DNA of 64,000 nucleotides from Indolivaga capnocytophagoides DSM 22835 (GTDB lineage: Bacteria > Bacteroidota > Bacteroidia > Bacteroidales > Dysgonomonadaceae). The stretch covers positions 248,001 to 312,000 of the forward strand of contig NZ_AUFL01000004.1 of assembly GCF_000426485.1 (NCBI RefSeq), read 5' to 3'. Both the position numbers and the translations under genes were made by a program. Position 1 is the stretch's first letter. Every line of letters starts with the position of its first letter. Positions 27,730-37,366 of the stretch are shown here, piece after piece. The notes beneath the pieces are model-generated. The model was given only the letters and a program-made list of their open reading frames with translations, ran no database searches and had not been told where the DNA came from.

Positions 27730-29658
27730 TTAATCAACAAGTTCTTCACTACCCATATTTTCCGAGGTTGCAACTTCGGCTTTACGAGTCGGCCAGCTGG
27801 TAATTACATTTGGCAGAACAACAGCTTTAGCCATATTTTCCTCAAGATACTTTTCCGATTCAGGTATCTGTCCTTTGAGATATTTGGTCAACATTAGTTT
27901 AGCAATGGGTACTGCAAAACGTGCTCCAAATCCTGCATTTTCAACTAAAACAGCTATTGCCACTTTCGGATGATCAACGGGTGCAAAACCCATGAACCAA
28001 GAGTGATCCCGCCCATGAGGGTTTTCGGCTGTACCGGTCTTCCCTCCTACAGGAATATCTTGTATGGCAGCCCCCCGGCAAGTACCTGCCGTTACAGCTT
28101 TTGCCATACCATCAACAATGGTTAGGTATTTATCTGTAGATGCCTTGGTATATCTTTTTTCAACAAATTCCTTCTTTAAGGGTTGGTCTTGAATTTTTCG
28201 AACAATATGAGGTGCAATATAATAACCTCTGTTTGCAATAGTTGCACCTAAGTTTGCCACTTGCAAAGGTGTTGCTAAAACTTCGCCTTGACCAATTGCT
28301 ATCGAAATCACATTCTGAGCATACCACTTGTTGGTTTTGAATGCTTTTGTATAAAACTGGCTGTTAGGAATAAAGCCCCTTTTTTCGGAAGGAAGGTCAA
28401 CTCCTAATTTATACCCAAATCCCATAGAAACCAGATAATCTTTCCATGTATCGAAAGCCTCACTGATATTTGCATATTTTTTACGGTTGCTCAACATTGC
28501 ATTCAATCCATAGCAAAAATAAGAGTTACAAGATGTTGCTATAGCCGGAGCCAAAGCCAAAGGAGATGCATGTCCGTGGCATTTGGGACGTCCTCCTCCC
28601 GGAGGATAGCCATGAGCGCACGAGTACATCGTTTCGGGGGTTATGATACCTTCTTGCAAAAAAGTCAATCCCTGAGTCGTTTTAAATGTTGATCCCGGAG
28701 GATATGTACCTTGTATTGCCCTATTGAATAGAGGTTTTGATGTATTTTGCTCTAATAGTTTATAATTCGCACTGAAATCACGTCCTAATAATGTGGATGG
28801 ATTGTACGTCGGGGCAGTTACAAGGCATAAGATTTCTCCGGTCTCCGGTTCTATCATCACAATAGCACCTATTTTGTTCTGCATCAGGTATTCACCATAA
28901 GCCTGCAAATCAATATCTATAGAAAGTTGCAGGTTTTTACCTGATACGGGAGCTTTATCGTGCATTCCGTCTTCGTATTTACCTTTGATTCTACCATGTG
29001 CATCACGAAGTAAAATTTCAACACCTTTTTCTCCTCGGAGTATATTTTCATATGAATTTTCAAGACCCGATTTACCTGCATAATCACCACGAGCATAATA
29101 AGGATCTTCTTCAAGTGTCGATCTTCCCACTTCAGCTACATATCCTAGTACATGAGCCGCATTCACATAATTATATTGACGTAAAGCCCTATTTTGGATA
29201 TAGAATCCGGGAAACTTGTATAATTTTTCCTGAAACAAACCATATTCACGTACATTCAGCTGCGTCATGAATGTCTGCATTGTGTACGAAGAGTACCCTG
29301 GATTGAGACGACGGTCTTTCACATCATCAAACTTTTTCAATAATTGTTCTTTAGTCAGTCCCAATATATTGCAAAAATCAACAGTGTCGAAAGGTGCCAC
29401 TTCTCTGGGAATATAAACGATATCATACATCGGTTGATTATATACCAACAGCTTGTCGTGCCTGTCAGAAATAGTACCTCTGGCAGGATATAAAGTTTTT
29501 TTAAAGAAGGCATTACTGTCTGCCGAATCTTTATATTCGTGTTTTACTATTTGAAGATTGAATAACTGACATATCAAGGCAACCACAATTATAATAACTA
29601 TGGCAGAAATTGTATAAAATCTTTTTTCTGAACTTAATTGATTGTCTTGCTTACTCAT
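27730..29658 (-). CDS. mrdA: Penicillin-binding protein 2
   Basis: Transpeptidase of the elongasome. One N-terminal membrane anchor (residues about 15-35), then the dimerisation domain and the transpeptidase domain. Active-site motifs are STFK (S323, K326), SCN (376-378) and KTG (540-542). 642 residues. It overlaps mreD by 8 nt and is followed closely by rodA, its polymerase partner. Confidence 0.95.
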   Translation of the reverse strand: MSKQDNQLSSEKRFYTISAIVIIIVVALICQLFNLQIVKHEYKDSADSNAFFKKTLYPARGTISDRHDKLLVYNQPMYDIVYIPREVAPFDTVDFCNILGLTKEQLLKKFDDVKDRRLNPGYSSYTMQTFMTQLNVREYGLFQEKLYKFPGFYIQNRALRQYNYVNAAHVLGYVAEVGRSTLEEDPYYARGDYAGKSGLENSYENILRGEKGVEILLRDAHGRIKGKYEDGMHDKAPVSGKNLQLSIDIDLQAYGEYLMQNKIGAIVMIEPETGEILCLVTAPTYNPSTLLGRDFSANYKLLEQNTSKPLFNRAIQGTYPPGSTFKTTQGLTFLQEGIITPETMYSCAHGYPPGGGRPKCHGHASPLALAPAIATSCNSYFCYGLNAMLSNRKKYANISEAFDTWKDYLVSMGFGYKLGVDLPSEKRGFIPNSQFYTKAFKTNKWYAQNVISIAIGQGEVLATPLQVANLGATIANRGYYIAPHIVRKIQDQPLKKEFVEKRYTKASTDKYLTIVDGMAKAVTAGTCRGAAIQDIPVGGKTGTAENPHGRDHSWFMGFAPVDHPKVAIAVLVENAGFGARFAVPIAKLMLTKYLKGQIPESEKYLEENMAKAVVLPNVITSWPTRKAEVATSENMGSEELVD

Positions 29659-30163
29659 GTTTTCTTCTCTTTACCGAAAAACCTTCAATAGCGTAGATGA
29701 GTATAGTTGTAAATACTGTACTTGACAATATGCGTAGTACAATAATTGCAGGGTTAAAATATGAGAAGCTATTAAGTGATATCAATATTGCATGATGTAT
29801 AAAAACTCCTACAAAGGCATACTTCATAAAGGCAAAACCCAGATTATCCAAACTGGGGACAAAATTTTCAAAGTCTTCCCTTTCGAAAAATAACCGTTGT
29901 ATTGGCAAACATACAAATGCAAGCAATACTGATGCTGCGGCATTCACTCCTAATGTATTACAAAAAACATCAATACAAATACCTAATAAGAACCCTAAAA
30001 ATATGAGTAAGTTACGGTTTGTGCCCAATGGCATCTTCAGTATAAAATAAATATATAGAAGAGGTGTTGCATATCCCATAAAAGATATATGGTTAAGCAC
30101 CAATACCTGTATCAGTATCAGCATAACGAACAATATGAGTTGCTTCAACCAATTACTTGTCAT
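29651..30163 (-). CDS. mreD: Rod-shape-determining protein MreD
   Basis: Small integral-membrane protein of 170 residues with five or six hydrophobic segments, and GFLLGICIDVFCNTLGVNA, which fits the MreD family. Overlaps mreC by 11 nt and mrdA by 8 nt. Identity rests on hydropathy, length and the fixed gene order; MreD proteins are weakly conserved. Confidence 0.88.
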   Translation of the reverse strand: MTSNWLKQLILFVMLILIQVLVLNHISFMGYATPLLYIYFILKMPLGTNRNLLIFLGFLLGICIDVFCNTLGVNAAASVLLAFVCLPIQRLFFEREDFENFVPSLDNLGFAFMKYAFVGVFIHHAILISLNSFSYFNPAIIVLRILSSTVFTTILIYAIEGFSVKRRKHE

Positions 30164-31010
30164 TTTCTGTTATTTCTTTTTCAAGTTTGGAGAGTTCGTC
30201 TCTGTTTTCATTCTTTATGATCAGCACATCTTTCAAAGAGCTAAAATCTGTAGATAACCGTACTTTCAATACCAAGAAATTATCATCGCTCTGCCCCTTT
30301 GAACTTTCTACAACGCCAACCATTATACCTTCGGGAAAAATACCTGAGTATCCACTAGTGATAATTGTATCTCCGACCTCAAATTTTTCGAATCGGGGAA
30401 AACCTTCGAGGCTGGCATATCTGTAATCCTGAGCGTCCCATGTAAGAGTCCCGGGAATATTCGATCCTTTAACTTTACAACTCAATGCTGTCTTAGGATT
30501 GATAATTGGCTGTATCAGAGAGTAATTATCAGATACTGTCCGCACAATACCAACTATACCCTGCTGTGATATAACTCCCATATCTGAATGCAAGCCATTC
30601 TTACTCCCCCCGTTGATGGTTATATAATTTTTTACCTGAGAGATACTATTGTTTATAACCCTCCCTATAATATAATCATAGTGCTTGTGAGGCAATGAAT
30701 CTTGCAGAACGGCATTAGTCTTAATACTATCTGTACTCATTTTGTGGATATAACTTTCGAGTACTAAAACACGGTTCTGCAACTCTGCATTTTTAGATAA
30801 TAAATCCTGATTTGTTTCTTTTAGTCCGAAATAGGATATGACATGTCCGGAAACATCATAAACTCTTCCAACAATTTCGTTCGAAGAGTTTAGATATATG
30901 CTTCTTTGAAAAGAATTATAATTAAATATGAAATAAAAACAGACTACCTCGAGGGATATAAAAACAAACCACGAACTGTTTTTAATCAAGAAGGCGACTA
31001 AGTTACGCAT
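30153..31010 (-). CDS. mreC: Rod-shape-determining protein MreC
   Basis: Periplasmic scaffold of the elongasome that activates PBP2/RodA. One N-terminal membrane span (about residues 12-30), a predicted coiled coil (residues about 65-95), then the beta-rich domain with GGSKNGLHSDMGVIS and ITSGYSGIFPEGIMVG. 285 residues. 71 nt after mreB. Confidence 0.93.
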   Translation of the reverse strand: MRNLVAFLIKNSSWFVFISLEVVCFYFIFNYNSFQRSIYLNSSNEIVGRVYDVSGHVISYFGLKETNQDLLSKNAELQNRVLVLESYIHKMSTDSIKTNAVLQDSLPHKHYDYIIGRVINNSISQVKNYITINGGSKNGLHSDMGVISQQGIVGIVRTVSDNYSLIQPIINPKTALSCKVKGSNIPGTLTWDAQDYRYASLEGFPRFEKFEVGDTIITSGYSGIFPEGIMVGVVESSKGQSDDNFLVLKVRLSTDFSSLKDVLIIKNENRDELSKLEKEITENDK

Positions 31011-31081
31011 GTATAATTATCAAGCCTTTGCACTCTCTCAAATGCACAAATATAAATGTAATAAGTATAATCCTAATCCGA

Positions 31082-32107
31082 TTATCTCATTAAGAAATTG
31101 AATTTCTCAATATTATTAAGGGCAATACCTGTGCCTTTTGCAACAGCATGCAAAGGATCTTCAGCTACATAAAAAGGAATACCTATTTTATCGGAGAACC
31201 TCTTGCTCAATCCTCTCAGCAATGCACCACCACCGGTCAGATATATACCGTTCTTAACGATATCGGCATACAATTCGGGCGGAGTCTGTTCCAAAGCACT
31301 AAGAATAGCCGAGTCCATTTTTGATATAGACTTATCCAGACAATGTGCCATCTCCTGATATGAGATAGGTATATCCATAGGCAGAGAAGTCATTCTGTTA
31401 GGGCCGTGTACAATAAAATCTTCAGGCTCTTCATTTTCCGCAAGTTCGGTTAGAGCCGATCCTACAGCTATTTTAATTTGTTCAGCAGTACGTTCTCCTA
31501 CTTTGATATTATGTTGACGACTCATATATTCCTGAATATCCTCAGTAAGGTCGTCTCCTGCAATCTTGATAGATTTATTAGACACAATACCTCCGAGTGA
31601 GATAACTGCAATTTCAGTTGTACCCCCGCCTATATCAACAATCATATTTCCTTCGGGAGCTTCAACGTCAAGACCGATACCAAGGGCAGCTGCCATCGGT
31701 TCATATATCATATAAACGTCACGTCCTCCGGCATGTTCTGCAGAGTCACGAATTGCACGAATCTCAACTTCGGTACTTCCCGATGGGATACATACAACGA
31801 TCCGTAAAGATGGGGAGAATAACCTGTTTTTATTGTTGATCATTTTGATCATACCTCTGATCATATGCTCGGCTGCTGTAAAATCGGCAATCACACCATC
31901 TCTCAATGGCCGTATTGTACGTATATTTTCGTGAGTCTTACCATGCATCTGGCGGGCTTTATCTCCGACCGCTATCACCTTATCGGTTTTACGTTCGAGA
32001 GCAACAACAGACGGTTCGTCAACAACTATTTTTCCGTCTTTTATAATGATGGTGTTGGCAGTACCAAGGTCCATCGCTATTTCTTGAGTAAAGGAAAACA
32101 ATCCCAT
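31082..32107 (-). CDS. mreB: Actin-like shape protein MreB
   Basis: Membrane-bound actin homologue that guides cell-wall synthesis. N-terminal AMDLGTANT (phosphate 1), MIVDIGGGTTEIAV (phosphate 2) and YLTGGGALLRGL (adenosine motif) are all present; 341 residues. 31 nt after purH, which puts it in the same transcript. Confidence 0.97.
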   Translation of the reverse strand: MGLFSFTQEIAMDLGTANTIIIKDGKIVVDEPSVVALERKTDKVIAVGDKARQMHGKTHENIRTIRPLRDGVIADFTAAEHMIRGMIKMINNKNRLFSPSLRIVVCIPSGSTEVEIRAIRDSAEHAGGRDVYMIYEPMAAALGIGLDVEAPEGNMIVDIGGGTTEIAVISLGGIVSNKSIKIAGDDLTEDIQEYMSRQHNIKVGERTAEQIKIAVGSALTELAENEEPEDFIVHGPNRMTSLPMDIPISYQEMAHCLDKSISKMDSAILSALEQTPPELYADIVKNGIYLTGGGALLRGLSKRFSDKIGIPFYVAEDPLHAVAKGTGIALNNIEKFNFLMR

Positions 32108-32138
32108 GTTTATTTTTTTCTTTTAAAGCATTAAATAA

Positions 32139-33662
32139 TCAGTGTTTGAAATGACGAATACCTGTCATCACCATCGAAATGTCATGTTCATTACAATATT
32201 CGACAGATAAATCGTCTTTAATAGACCCTCCCGGTTGAATTACAGCTGTGACACCTTCGTTTCCTGCTATTTCCACACAATCGGGAAACGGAAAGAATGC
32301 ATCGGATGCCATAACCGCACCTTGCAGGTCAAATCCGAATGAGTGAGCTTTTTCAATTGCTTGCCTCAAGGCATCGACTCTCGATGTTTGTCCGGTACCT
32401 CCAGCGAGCAACTGATTGTCTTTTACTAATATTATAGCATTTGATTTTGTATGCTTTACCAGTTTATTAGCAAACAACAAATCAGCAAGCTCAGTACCTT
32501 GTAATTGACGGTTTGTTATCAATTTCAGATCAACTTCAGTTTGAATACTTAGATCCTTATCCTGAACCAACACTCCATTCAGTAACGAACGGAATTGTTT
32601 TGTTCCGGATAACTCTTTCTTCTGCACCAAGATAATACGATTTTTCTTTTGTTCCAAAATATCTAATGCATCCGCATCATATGCAGGTGCGATAATTATT
32701 TCGAAAAAGATTGTATTTATCTCTTCTGCTGCAGCTCTATCAACTTTCCTGTTAGTGACAATAATACCTCCGAATGCCGAAACCGGATCAGCAGACAAAG
32801 CTGCTTTCCATGCTTCTAACACAGAGCTTCGGGATGCGATTCCGCAAGCATTATTGTGTTTTAGAATAGCCAATGTTGTATCTTCAAATTCACTTATCAG
32901 AGAAACAGCTGCATCTACATCCAACAAATTATTGTATGATATTTCGCGACCATGCAATTGCTCAAACAGTGCATCGAAGTCTCCATAAAAAGCACCTTTC
33001 TGATGTGGATTTTCACCGTAACGCAATGTCTTTAAGTTATCTTCTGCTTTACGGAATGCCGAATCTTCTTCTTTATCCATATAACTGAAAATAGCCGAAT
33101 CGTATCCTGAAGATACGGCGAATGCCTCTTTTGCAAACCATTTGCGGTCTTGCAAGTCTGACTGTCCTTCTTTTTCGTTCAACAAATCAGCCAGAGCTGT
33201 ATATTGTTTTTTAGATGGAACAATTATAACATCATTGTAATTTTTAGCTGCAGCCCTTATCAAAGAAATACCGCCTATATCAATCTTTTCGATAATATCT
33301 TCTTCCGATGCTCCTGATGCTACAGTTTCTTCAAACGGATAAAGGTCAACAATTACCAAATCTATATCAATAATGTTATACGCTTTCTTTTGTTTTACAT
33401 CTTCCTGCAGATCTCTCCTGTTCAGAATTCCTCCGAATATTTTCGGGTGAAGGGTTTTTACACGTCCTCCAAAAATGGAAGGATATTCGGTTAATTCTTC
33501 CACCGGAGTACATTCAAATCCTAACGATTTGATAAAATCACGGGTTCCCCCAGTTGATATAAATTGTACACCTAGCGTATTCAATTTTTTCAGGATTTCG
33601 TCCAACCCATCTTTATGGAAGACAGAGATTAATGCAGTTTTAATTTTTTTCGAAGAAGACAT
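32139..33662 (-). CDS. purH: Bifunctional AICAR transformylase / IMP cyclohydrolase
   Basis: Last two steps of IMP synthesis. N-terminal MGS-like cyclohydrolase domain (ALISVFHKDGL, ISTGGTRDFI, GGRVKTLHPKIFGGIL) and C-terminal AICARFT domain (LRYGENPHQKGAFY, KHNNACGIA). I start at the ATG at 33662 (MSSSKKIK), because a -7 box TACCTTTG at 33697-33690 puts the transcription start near 33683, downstream of the longer frame's first ATG at 33692. About 507 residues. First gene of the shape operon. Confidence 0.96.
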   Translation of the reverse strand: MSSSKKIKTALISVFHKDGLDEILKKLNTLGVQFISTGGTRDFIKSLGFECTPVEELTEYPSIFGGRVKTLHPKIFGGILNRRDLQEDVKQKKAYNIIDIDLVIVDLYPFEETVASGASEEDIIEKIDIGGISLIRAAAKNYNDVIIVPSKKQYTALADLLNEKEGQSDLQDRKWFAKEAFAVSSGYDSAIFSYMDKEEDSAFRKAEDNLKTLRYGENPHQKGAFYGDFDALFEQLHGREISYNNLLDVDAAVSLISEFEDTTLAILKHNNACGIASRSSVLEAWKAALSADPVSAFGGIIVTNRKVDRAAAEEINTIFFEIIIAPAYDADALDILEQKKNRIILVQKKELSGTKQFRSLLNGVLVQDKDLSIQTEVDLKLITNRQLQGTELADLLFANKLVKHTKSNAIILVKDNQLLAGGTGQTSRVDALRQAIEKAHSFGFDLQGAVMASDAFFPFPDCVEIAGNEGVTAVIQPGGSIKDDLSVEYCNEHDISMVMTGIRHFKH

Positions 33663-33689
33663 AATGAATTGTATAACTTTAATGGCTAA

Positions 33690-33697
33690 CAAAGGTA
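33690..33697 (-). promoter_or_regulatory. purH -7 box
   Basis: Minus-strand TACCTTTG, full match to TAnnTTTG, 28 nt upstream of the chosen purH ATG. No TTTG at the -33 spacing. Confidence 0.5.
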
Positions 33698-33767
33698 TAA
33701 AATCTATTTAGATAGTAAGATTCCCTAACAAAATAATTTTCTCTATTTTATACTTGTTTATGAAAAA

Positions 33768-33806
33768 AAACAGCTCTTATAGCAAGACCTGCTATAAGAG
33801 CTGTTT
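33768..33806 (-). terminator. Terminator after the ROK kinase gene
   Basis: 17-bp perfect arms (33768-33784 / 33790-33806) with a 5-nt loop; on the minus strand the stem runs into a T tract (33770-33763). Confidence 0.9.
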
Positions 33807-33821
33807 AATATGATATTTTTA

Positions 33822-34787
33822 TTAAAATTCTTTAACTTCCCAACCTAGTGCACTTGCTCCTAATACAGCAGCATCACTTTCTTTCAGTTCAGACATTAAT
33901 AACTTTACTTTGTTTCTGAATATAGGCAGCATACTTTCTTCCATATGGCGTTTTACCGGGTTAAAAATCAAACTTCCGGCTTTAGTTAAACCTCCAAACA
34001 AAATTATAGCTTCGGGGCTTGAAAATGCTACGAAGTCAGCAAACGCTTCTCCTAATATCTGGCCTGTGTATTCAAAAATTTCTTTCGCTAAGGTATCACC
34101 TTGTTGAGCAGCTTCGGCTACATCTTTTGATGTTATTTCATCTATATTGACATTGCGAAGTATACTTTCGTCTTTGCGTGATGTCAAAAACTCTTTTGCG
34201 GTACGTGCAACACCTGTAGCTGAAGTATATGTTTCAAGACAGCCTTTACGTCCACAACCACATAAACGACCGTTAGTACGTCGTATTGTAGTATGTCCTA
34301 GTTCGCCGGCAAAACCGTCATGACCATATACCAATTGACCGTTTACAACAATACCGCTACCAACACCTGTTCCCAGAGTTATGACAATAAAGTCTTTCAT
34401 TCCACGTGCTGCACCGTATGTCATCTCACCGATAGCAGCTGCATTAGCATCGTTTGTCAGTGATACTGGTACTTTTATACGGTCAGATAACATCTGAGCT
34501 AAAGGAATTAGACCTTTCCAAGGCAGGTTTGGAGCAAATTCGATACAACCTGTAAAAAAGTTTCCGTTAGGAGCTCCTACCCCGATTCCTTTTATATTAT
34601 CTGCACCTCCAACCTGATCTATAACTTCTTGCAAAGCAGAAGACAAGTTGGTTACGTATTCATTTATTTCTTTGTGTGCGGCTGTTTTGATAGAACCCTG
34701 AGCTATTATGTGCCCTCTCTTATCCACTACACCAAAGACTGTATTAGTACCACCGATATCAATACCAATTGCATATGGTTTTTCCAT
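33822..34787 (-). CDS. glk: ROK-family sugar kinase, probable glucokinase
   Basis: Phosphorylates glucose or a related sugar with ATP. N-terminal phosphate motif GIDIGGTNTVFG; the ROK zinc site CGCGRKGCLE; GTGVGSGIVVNG and GELGH motifs. Start taken at the ATG at 34787 (MEKPYAIGIDIGG), 322 residues; the upstream extension to 34814 is not family-like. A -7-like TATATTTG lies at 34927-34920 on this strand, implying a leader of about 125 nt. Substrate is not certain from sequence. Confidence 0.88.
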   Translation of the reverse strand: MEKPYAIGIDIGGTNTVFGVVDKRGHIIAQGSIKTAAHKEINEYVTNLSSALQEVIDQVGGADNIKGIGVGAPNGNFFTGCIEFAPNLPWKGLIPLAQMLSDRIKVPVSLTNDANAAAIGEMTYGAARGMKDFIVITLGTGVGSGIVVNGQLVYGHDGFAGELGHTTIRRTNGRLCGCGRKGCLETYTSATGVARTAKEFLTSRKDESILRNVNIDEITSKDVAEAAQQGDTLAKEIFEYTGQILGEAFADFVAFSSPEAIILFGGLTKAGSLIFNPVKRHMEESMLPIFRNKVKLLMSELKESDAAVLGASALGWEVKEF

Positions 34788-34979
34788 GATAAACTTTATA
34801 TTATAATTCAACAATGACTGGTTTCTGTTTCATCTAATTTTGGCACCTCTGATAGTCCTATCTTTAAAGAATGAATTTGTGATGTGGTATCAATTATTGG
34901 TTTTCGCCAAAAAAACGTACAAATATAATTTTTTATTTGTTATGTATGAAGTATTCAGCTATCATAAATCGTATATTTT

Positions 34980-36077
34980 CTATTCTTTAAAATAGGTATT
35001 TAACACTTTTTTAGCAGCGATAAACGAACTGATCTGTGAATTTAAAACCTGATACTCGCAATTTTTCAGTTCGGACTGAACTTCGGGGTTATTGTAAAAT
35101 TTCGATTTTAATTGTTCGTTTATTGTTTCATACATCCAATATTTCGACTGTTCGTTACGGCGGTGGTTGAAGTATCCGTTTTTATGTGTAAAGTTAACAT
35201 AGTCGTCTACCATATCCCATATTTCTTTTATGCCGGTGCCATAATATCCGGAATATAACAGAACTTTTGGAGACCATCCCGACTCGGGTAGTGGAAATAA
35301 ATGAAGAGCATTGCGAAAATGTGCCTGAGCCAGTTTTGCTTTCTCCAGATTATCACCATCTGCTTTGTTGATAATAATACCGTCGGCCATCTCCATTATT
35401 CCTCTTTTGATACCCTGCAGTTCATCACCTGTTCCTGCGAGCTGTATAAGAAGAAAGAAGTCGACCATAGAGTGTACAGCGGTTTCCGATTGTCCGACTC
35501 CAACTGTTTCAATAATAATTTTATTGTATCCGGCAGCTTCGCACAGAATAATGGTTTCCCTGGTTTTGCGGGCAACTCCACCCAGAGAGCCAGCTGATGG
35601 TGAAGGTCGTATAAATGCATTTTTTGCTACACTCAGCCTTTCCATACGGGTTTTATCACCAAGTATACTTCCTTTCGAAACCTCACTTGATGGGTCTATT
35701 GCCAAAACAGCCAATTTATCATTTGGGTTATTTTCAAGCAAATACATTCCGAATGAGTCTATCGAGGTACTTTTTCCGGCCCCTGGAACTCCGGTTAAGC
35801 CTACTCGCAACGAGTTTCCGGAATAAGGCAGGCATTTTTCTATTATTTCCTGTGCTGTACTCTGATGTTCGTATTTCGAACTCTCCACCAATGTCACAGC
35901 CTGACTCAGCAAAGAGATATTTCCTTTGAGAATTCCTTCAACGTACTCATTCACCGTATATGTTTTCTTCTTAAAACGCTTGAAGTCTTTCATATATGGA
36001 TTTATCATGGGTTTATCTGATGTTCCTTCATTCACCTGCAGTGCATGAAATTCGTGGTCGTTTTCGGGATGTTCCAT
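34980..36077 (-). CDS. meaB: Methylmalonyl-CoA mutase-associated GTPase MeaB
   Basis: G3E-family GTPase that loads and protects the B12-dependent methylmalonyl-CoA mutase. Walker A GVPGAGKSTSID; SPSAGSLGGVARKTRE and IIETVGVGQSE are typical of the MeaB/ArgK group; NKADGDN is the base-recognition motif. 365 residues, with an N-terminal extension before the GTPase core. The mutase genes are not in this window. A TATTTTTG box (36141-36134) and a dispersed palindrome lie upstream. Confidence 0.94.
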   Translation of the reverse strand: MEHPENDHEFHALQVNEGTSDKPMINPYMKDFKRFKKKTYTVNEYVEGILKGNISLLSQAVTLVESSKYEHQSTAQEIIEKCLPYSGNSLRVGLTGVPGAGKSTSIDSFGMYLLENNPNDKLAVLAIDPSSEVSKGSILGDKTRMERLSVAKNAFIRPSPSAGSLGGVARKTRETIILCEAAGYNKIIIETVGVGQSETAVHSMVDFFLLIQLAGTGDELQGIKRGIMEMADGIIINKADGDNLEKAKLAQAHFRNALHLFPLPESGWSPKVLLYSGYYGTGIKEIWDMVDDYVNFTHKNGYFNHRRNEQSKYWMYETINEQLKSKFYNNPEVQSELKNCEYQVLNSQISSFIAAKKVLNTYFKE

Positions 36078-36110
36078 AATAAAATTCTATTTTGTTGTAT
36101 AAAAAAAATC

Positions 36111-36121
36111 GGTCTCAGACC
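36111..36121. repeat. Dispersed palindrome GGTCTCAGACC
   Basis: Perfect dyad 33 nt upstream of the meaB start and about 13 nt downstream of a TATTTTTG box, so probably in the 5' leader. Confidence 0.7.
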
Positions 36122-36133
36122 TTAAAGATAGGA

Positions 36134-36141
36134 CAAAAATA
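36134..36141 (-). promoter_or_regulatory. meaB -7 box candidate
   Basis: Minus-strand TATTTTTG, fits TAnnTTTG; no TTTG at the -33 spacing. Confidence 0.35.
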
Positions 36142-36192
36142 AAAAAGACTGAAAAAGTTTAACACCTTATTCAGCCTTTAATTATGTTTTAA

Positions 36193-36203
36193 GGTCTCAG
36201 ACC
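36193..36203. repeat. Dispersed palindrome GGTCTCAGACC
   Basis: Perfect dyad, 13 bp with outer A/T, 39 nt after the DUF1573 stop codon and preceded by TTTTAA; 71 nt from the copy at 36111. Confidence 0.7.
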
Positions 36204-36242
36204 TTTGTAATGCTCTCGTTGCGAGATTGTATCTTCTGAAAA

Positions 36243-36629
36243 TTATTTACGGGGCAATACTTCACCTTTTATAGTTAAGGTATAAACTACATCCGCTTCA
36301 TTTGTAAATACAGTTATACGCTTGTCGAAACTTCCGATACGTCCGGTTGTAGAATAAGTCACTTTCACCACGCCTTTTTTTCCGGGCAGTACAGGATCTT
36401 TTGTATAAGAAGGTGTAGTGCAACCACAACTTGTTCTTATATCTTGTATAATCAATGGTTTCTTTCCTGTATTTGTGAATTGGAATTCGCAGGTTACCGA
36501 ACCAACTTCTTCCGCAACTTTCCCGAAATCATGACTTAATGATGTAAATTTAGCTGATCCACCATCCTGAGCCATCAGGCATGTAAGGCTTACAACCATA
36601 GCTATTAACAATAAGCTAATTTTTTTCAT
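36243..36629 (-). CDS. Secreted DUF1573 protein
   Basis: 128-residue protein with a signal peptide (MKKISLLLIAMVVSLTCLMAQ). The single DUF1573 domain has an Ig-like/ASH beta-sandwich pattern, with HDFGKVAEEVG, F.F.NTGKKPL and the TSCGCTTPSY motif. Function of the family is not known; members are very common in Bacteroidota. A TAACTTTG box at 36667-36660 gives a leader of about 25 nt. Confidence 0.88.
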   Translation of the reverse strand: MKKISLLLIAMVVSLTCLMAQDGGSAKFTSLSHDFGKVAEEVGSVTCEFQFTNTGKKPLIIQDIRTSCGCTTPSYTKDPVLPGKKGVVKVTYSTTGRIGSFDKRITVFTNEADVVYTLTIKGEVLPRK

Positions 36630-36659
36630 AATTCAGTGTTTATTAGTTAGAATACTGCG

Positions 36660-36667
36660 CAAAGTTA
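36660..36667 (-). promoter_or_regulatory. DUF1573 gene -7 box
   Basis: Minus-strand TAACTTTG, 31 nt upstream of the ATG; no -33 match. Confidence 0.45.
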
Positions 36668-36701
36668 TAAATATTAGCTTAAACAGTATAATTTTTTAAT
36701 T

Positions 36702-37247
36702 TTATTTAGATATATCTTTCTTATAAACATTTTTATAGATGGTGTCTCTGACCGTTTCGAAATTTGCAGGAAACCCTAAATCACGATAACTCAGCATTTT
36801 CATAGGAATACTGTCAAATCCTTCAATATATGGAGGTTGTGCATACTCCATATCCCATATATCAAAACCATTTTTCTTGTAAAAATTATATCTTCTTTCG
36901 GCAAAATCCGATGATTCGGGAAGTTCTATCTCTCCAACCAATGGTAATGTCGTTTCAGTAAATAATGCCTTAAGAGATTTAGTTCCCGAGCCGCCGTTAC
37001 GCTGTTCGGGGCTGATAGCAAAATGTTCTATGAACAAAAAAGTTTCAAAATCCCATAAAGTGATGAATCCAACTCTTACCTCGTCTTCATTTACCAGCAG
37101 ATAAACAGTAAAGCGATTGTCATCCTCTATAATATGATGTAATTCCAAAACAGGACGGCGCTCATTTGCAGGAAAGCTCTCTATATATAGCTTCTCTACA
37201 AATTCCAAATCCGATTTATTATTAATTGTAACTCTACGTAAAATCAT
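36702..37247 (-). CDS. GNAT-family N-acetyltransferase
   Basis: 181 residues with the GNAT beta-alpha core; the acetyl-CoA loop is ISPEQRNGGSGTKSL near residues 78-92, and the family's C-terminal strand NFYKKNGFDIW is present. Substrate unknown. Transcribed after the ftsE-like gene (119-nt gap) and before DUF1573. Confidence 0.85.
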   Translation of the reverse strand: MILRRVTINNKSDLEFVEKLYIESFPANERRPVLELHHIIEDDNRFTVYLLVNEDEVRVGFITLWDFETFLFIEHFAISPEQRNGGSGTKSLKALFTETTLPLVGEIELPESSDFAERRYNFYKKNGFDIWDMEYAQPPYIEGFDSIPMKMLSYRDLGFPANFETVRDTIYKNVYKKDISK

Positions 37248-37264
37248 CGTTTCTTTTATTTTAA

Positions 37265-37275
37265 GGTTACAGACC
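37265..37275. repeat. Dispersed palindrome, variant GGTTACAGACC
   Basis: One arm mismatch; 17 nt upstream of the GNAT start; on the gene's strand GGTCTGTAACC followed by TTAAAAT. Confidence 0.5.
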
Positions 37276-37366
37276 TAATTGACTAAGCGAAGTTTCGTCA
37301 TTTATAATTATTCCCATATATTTAGTGAGAGAAAACAGGTTCAATATTTTCCTTCACTTCGTTAAT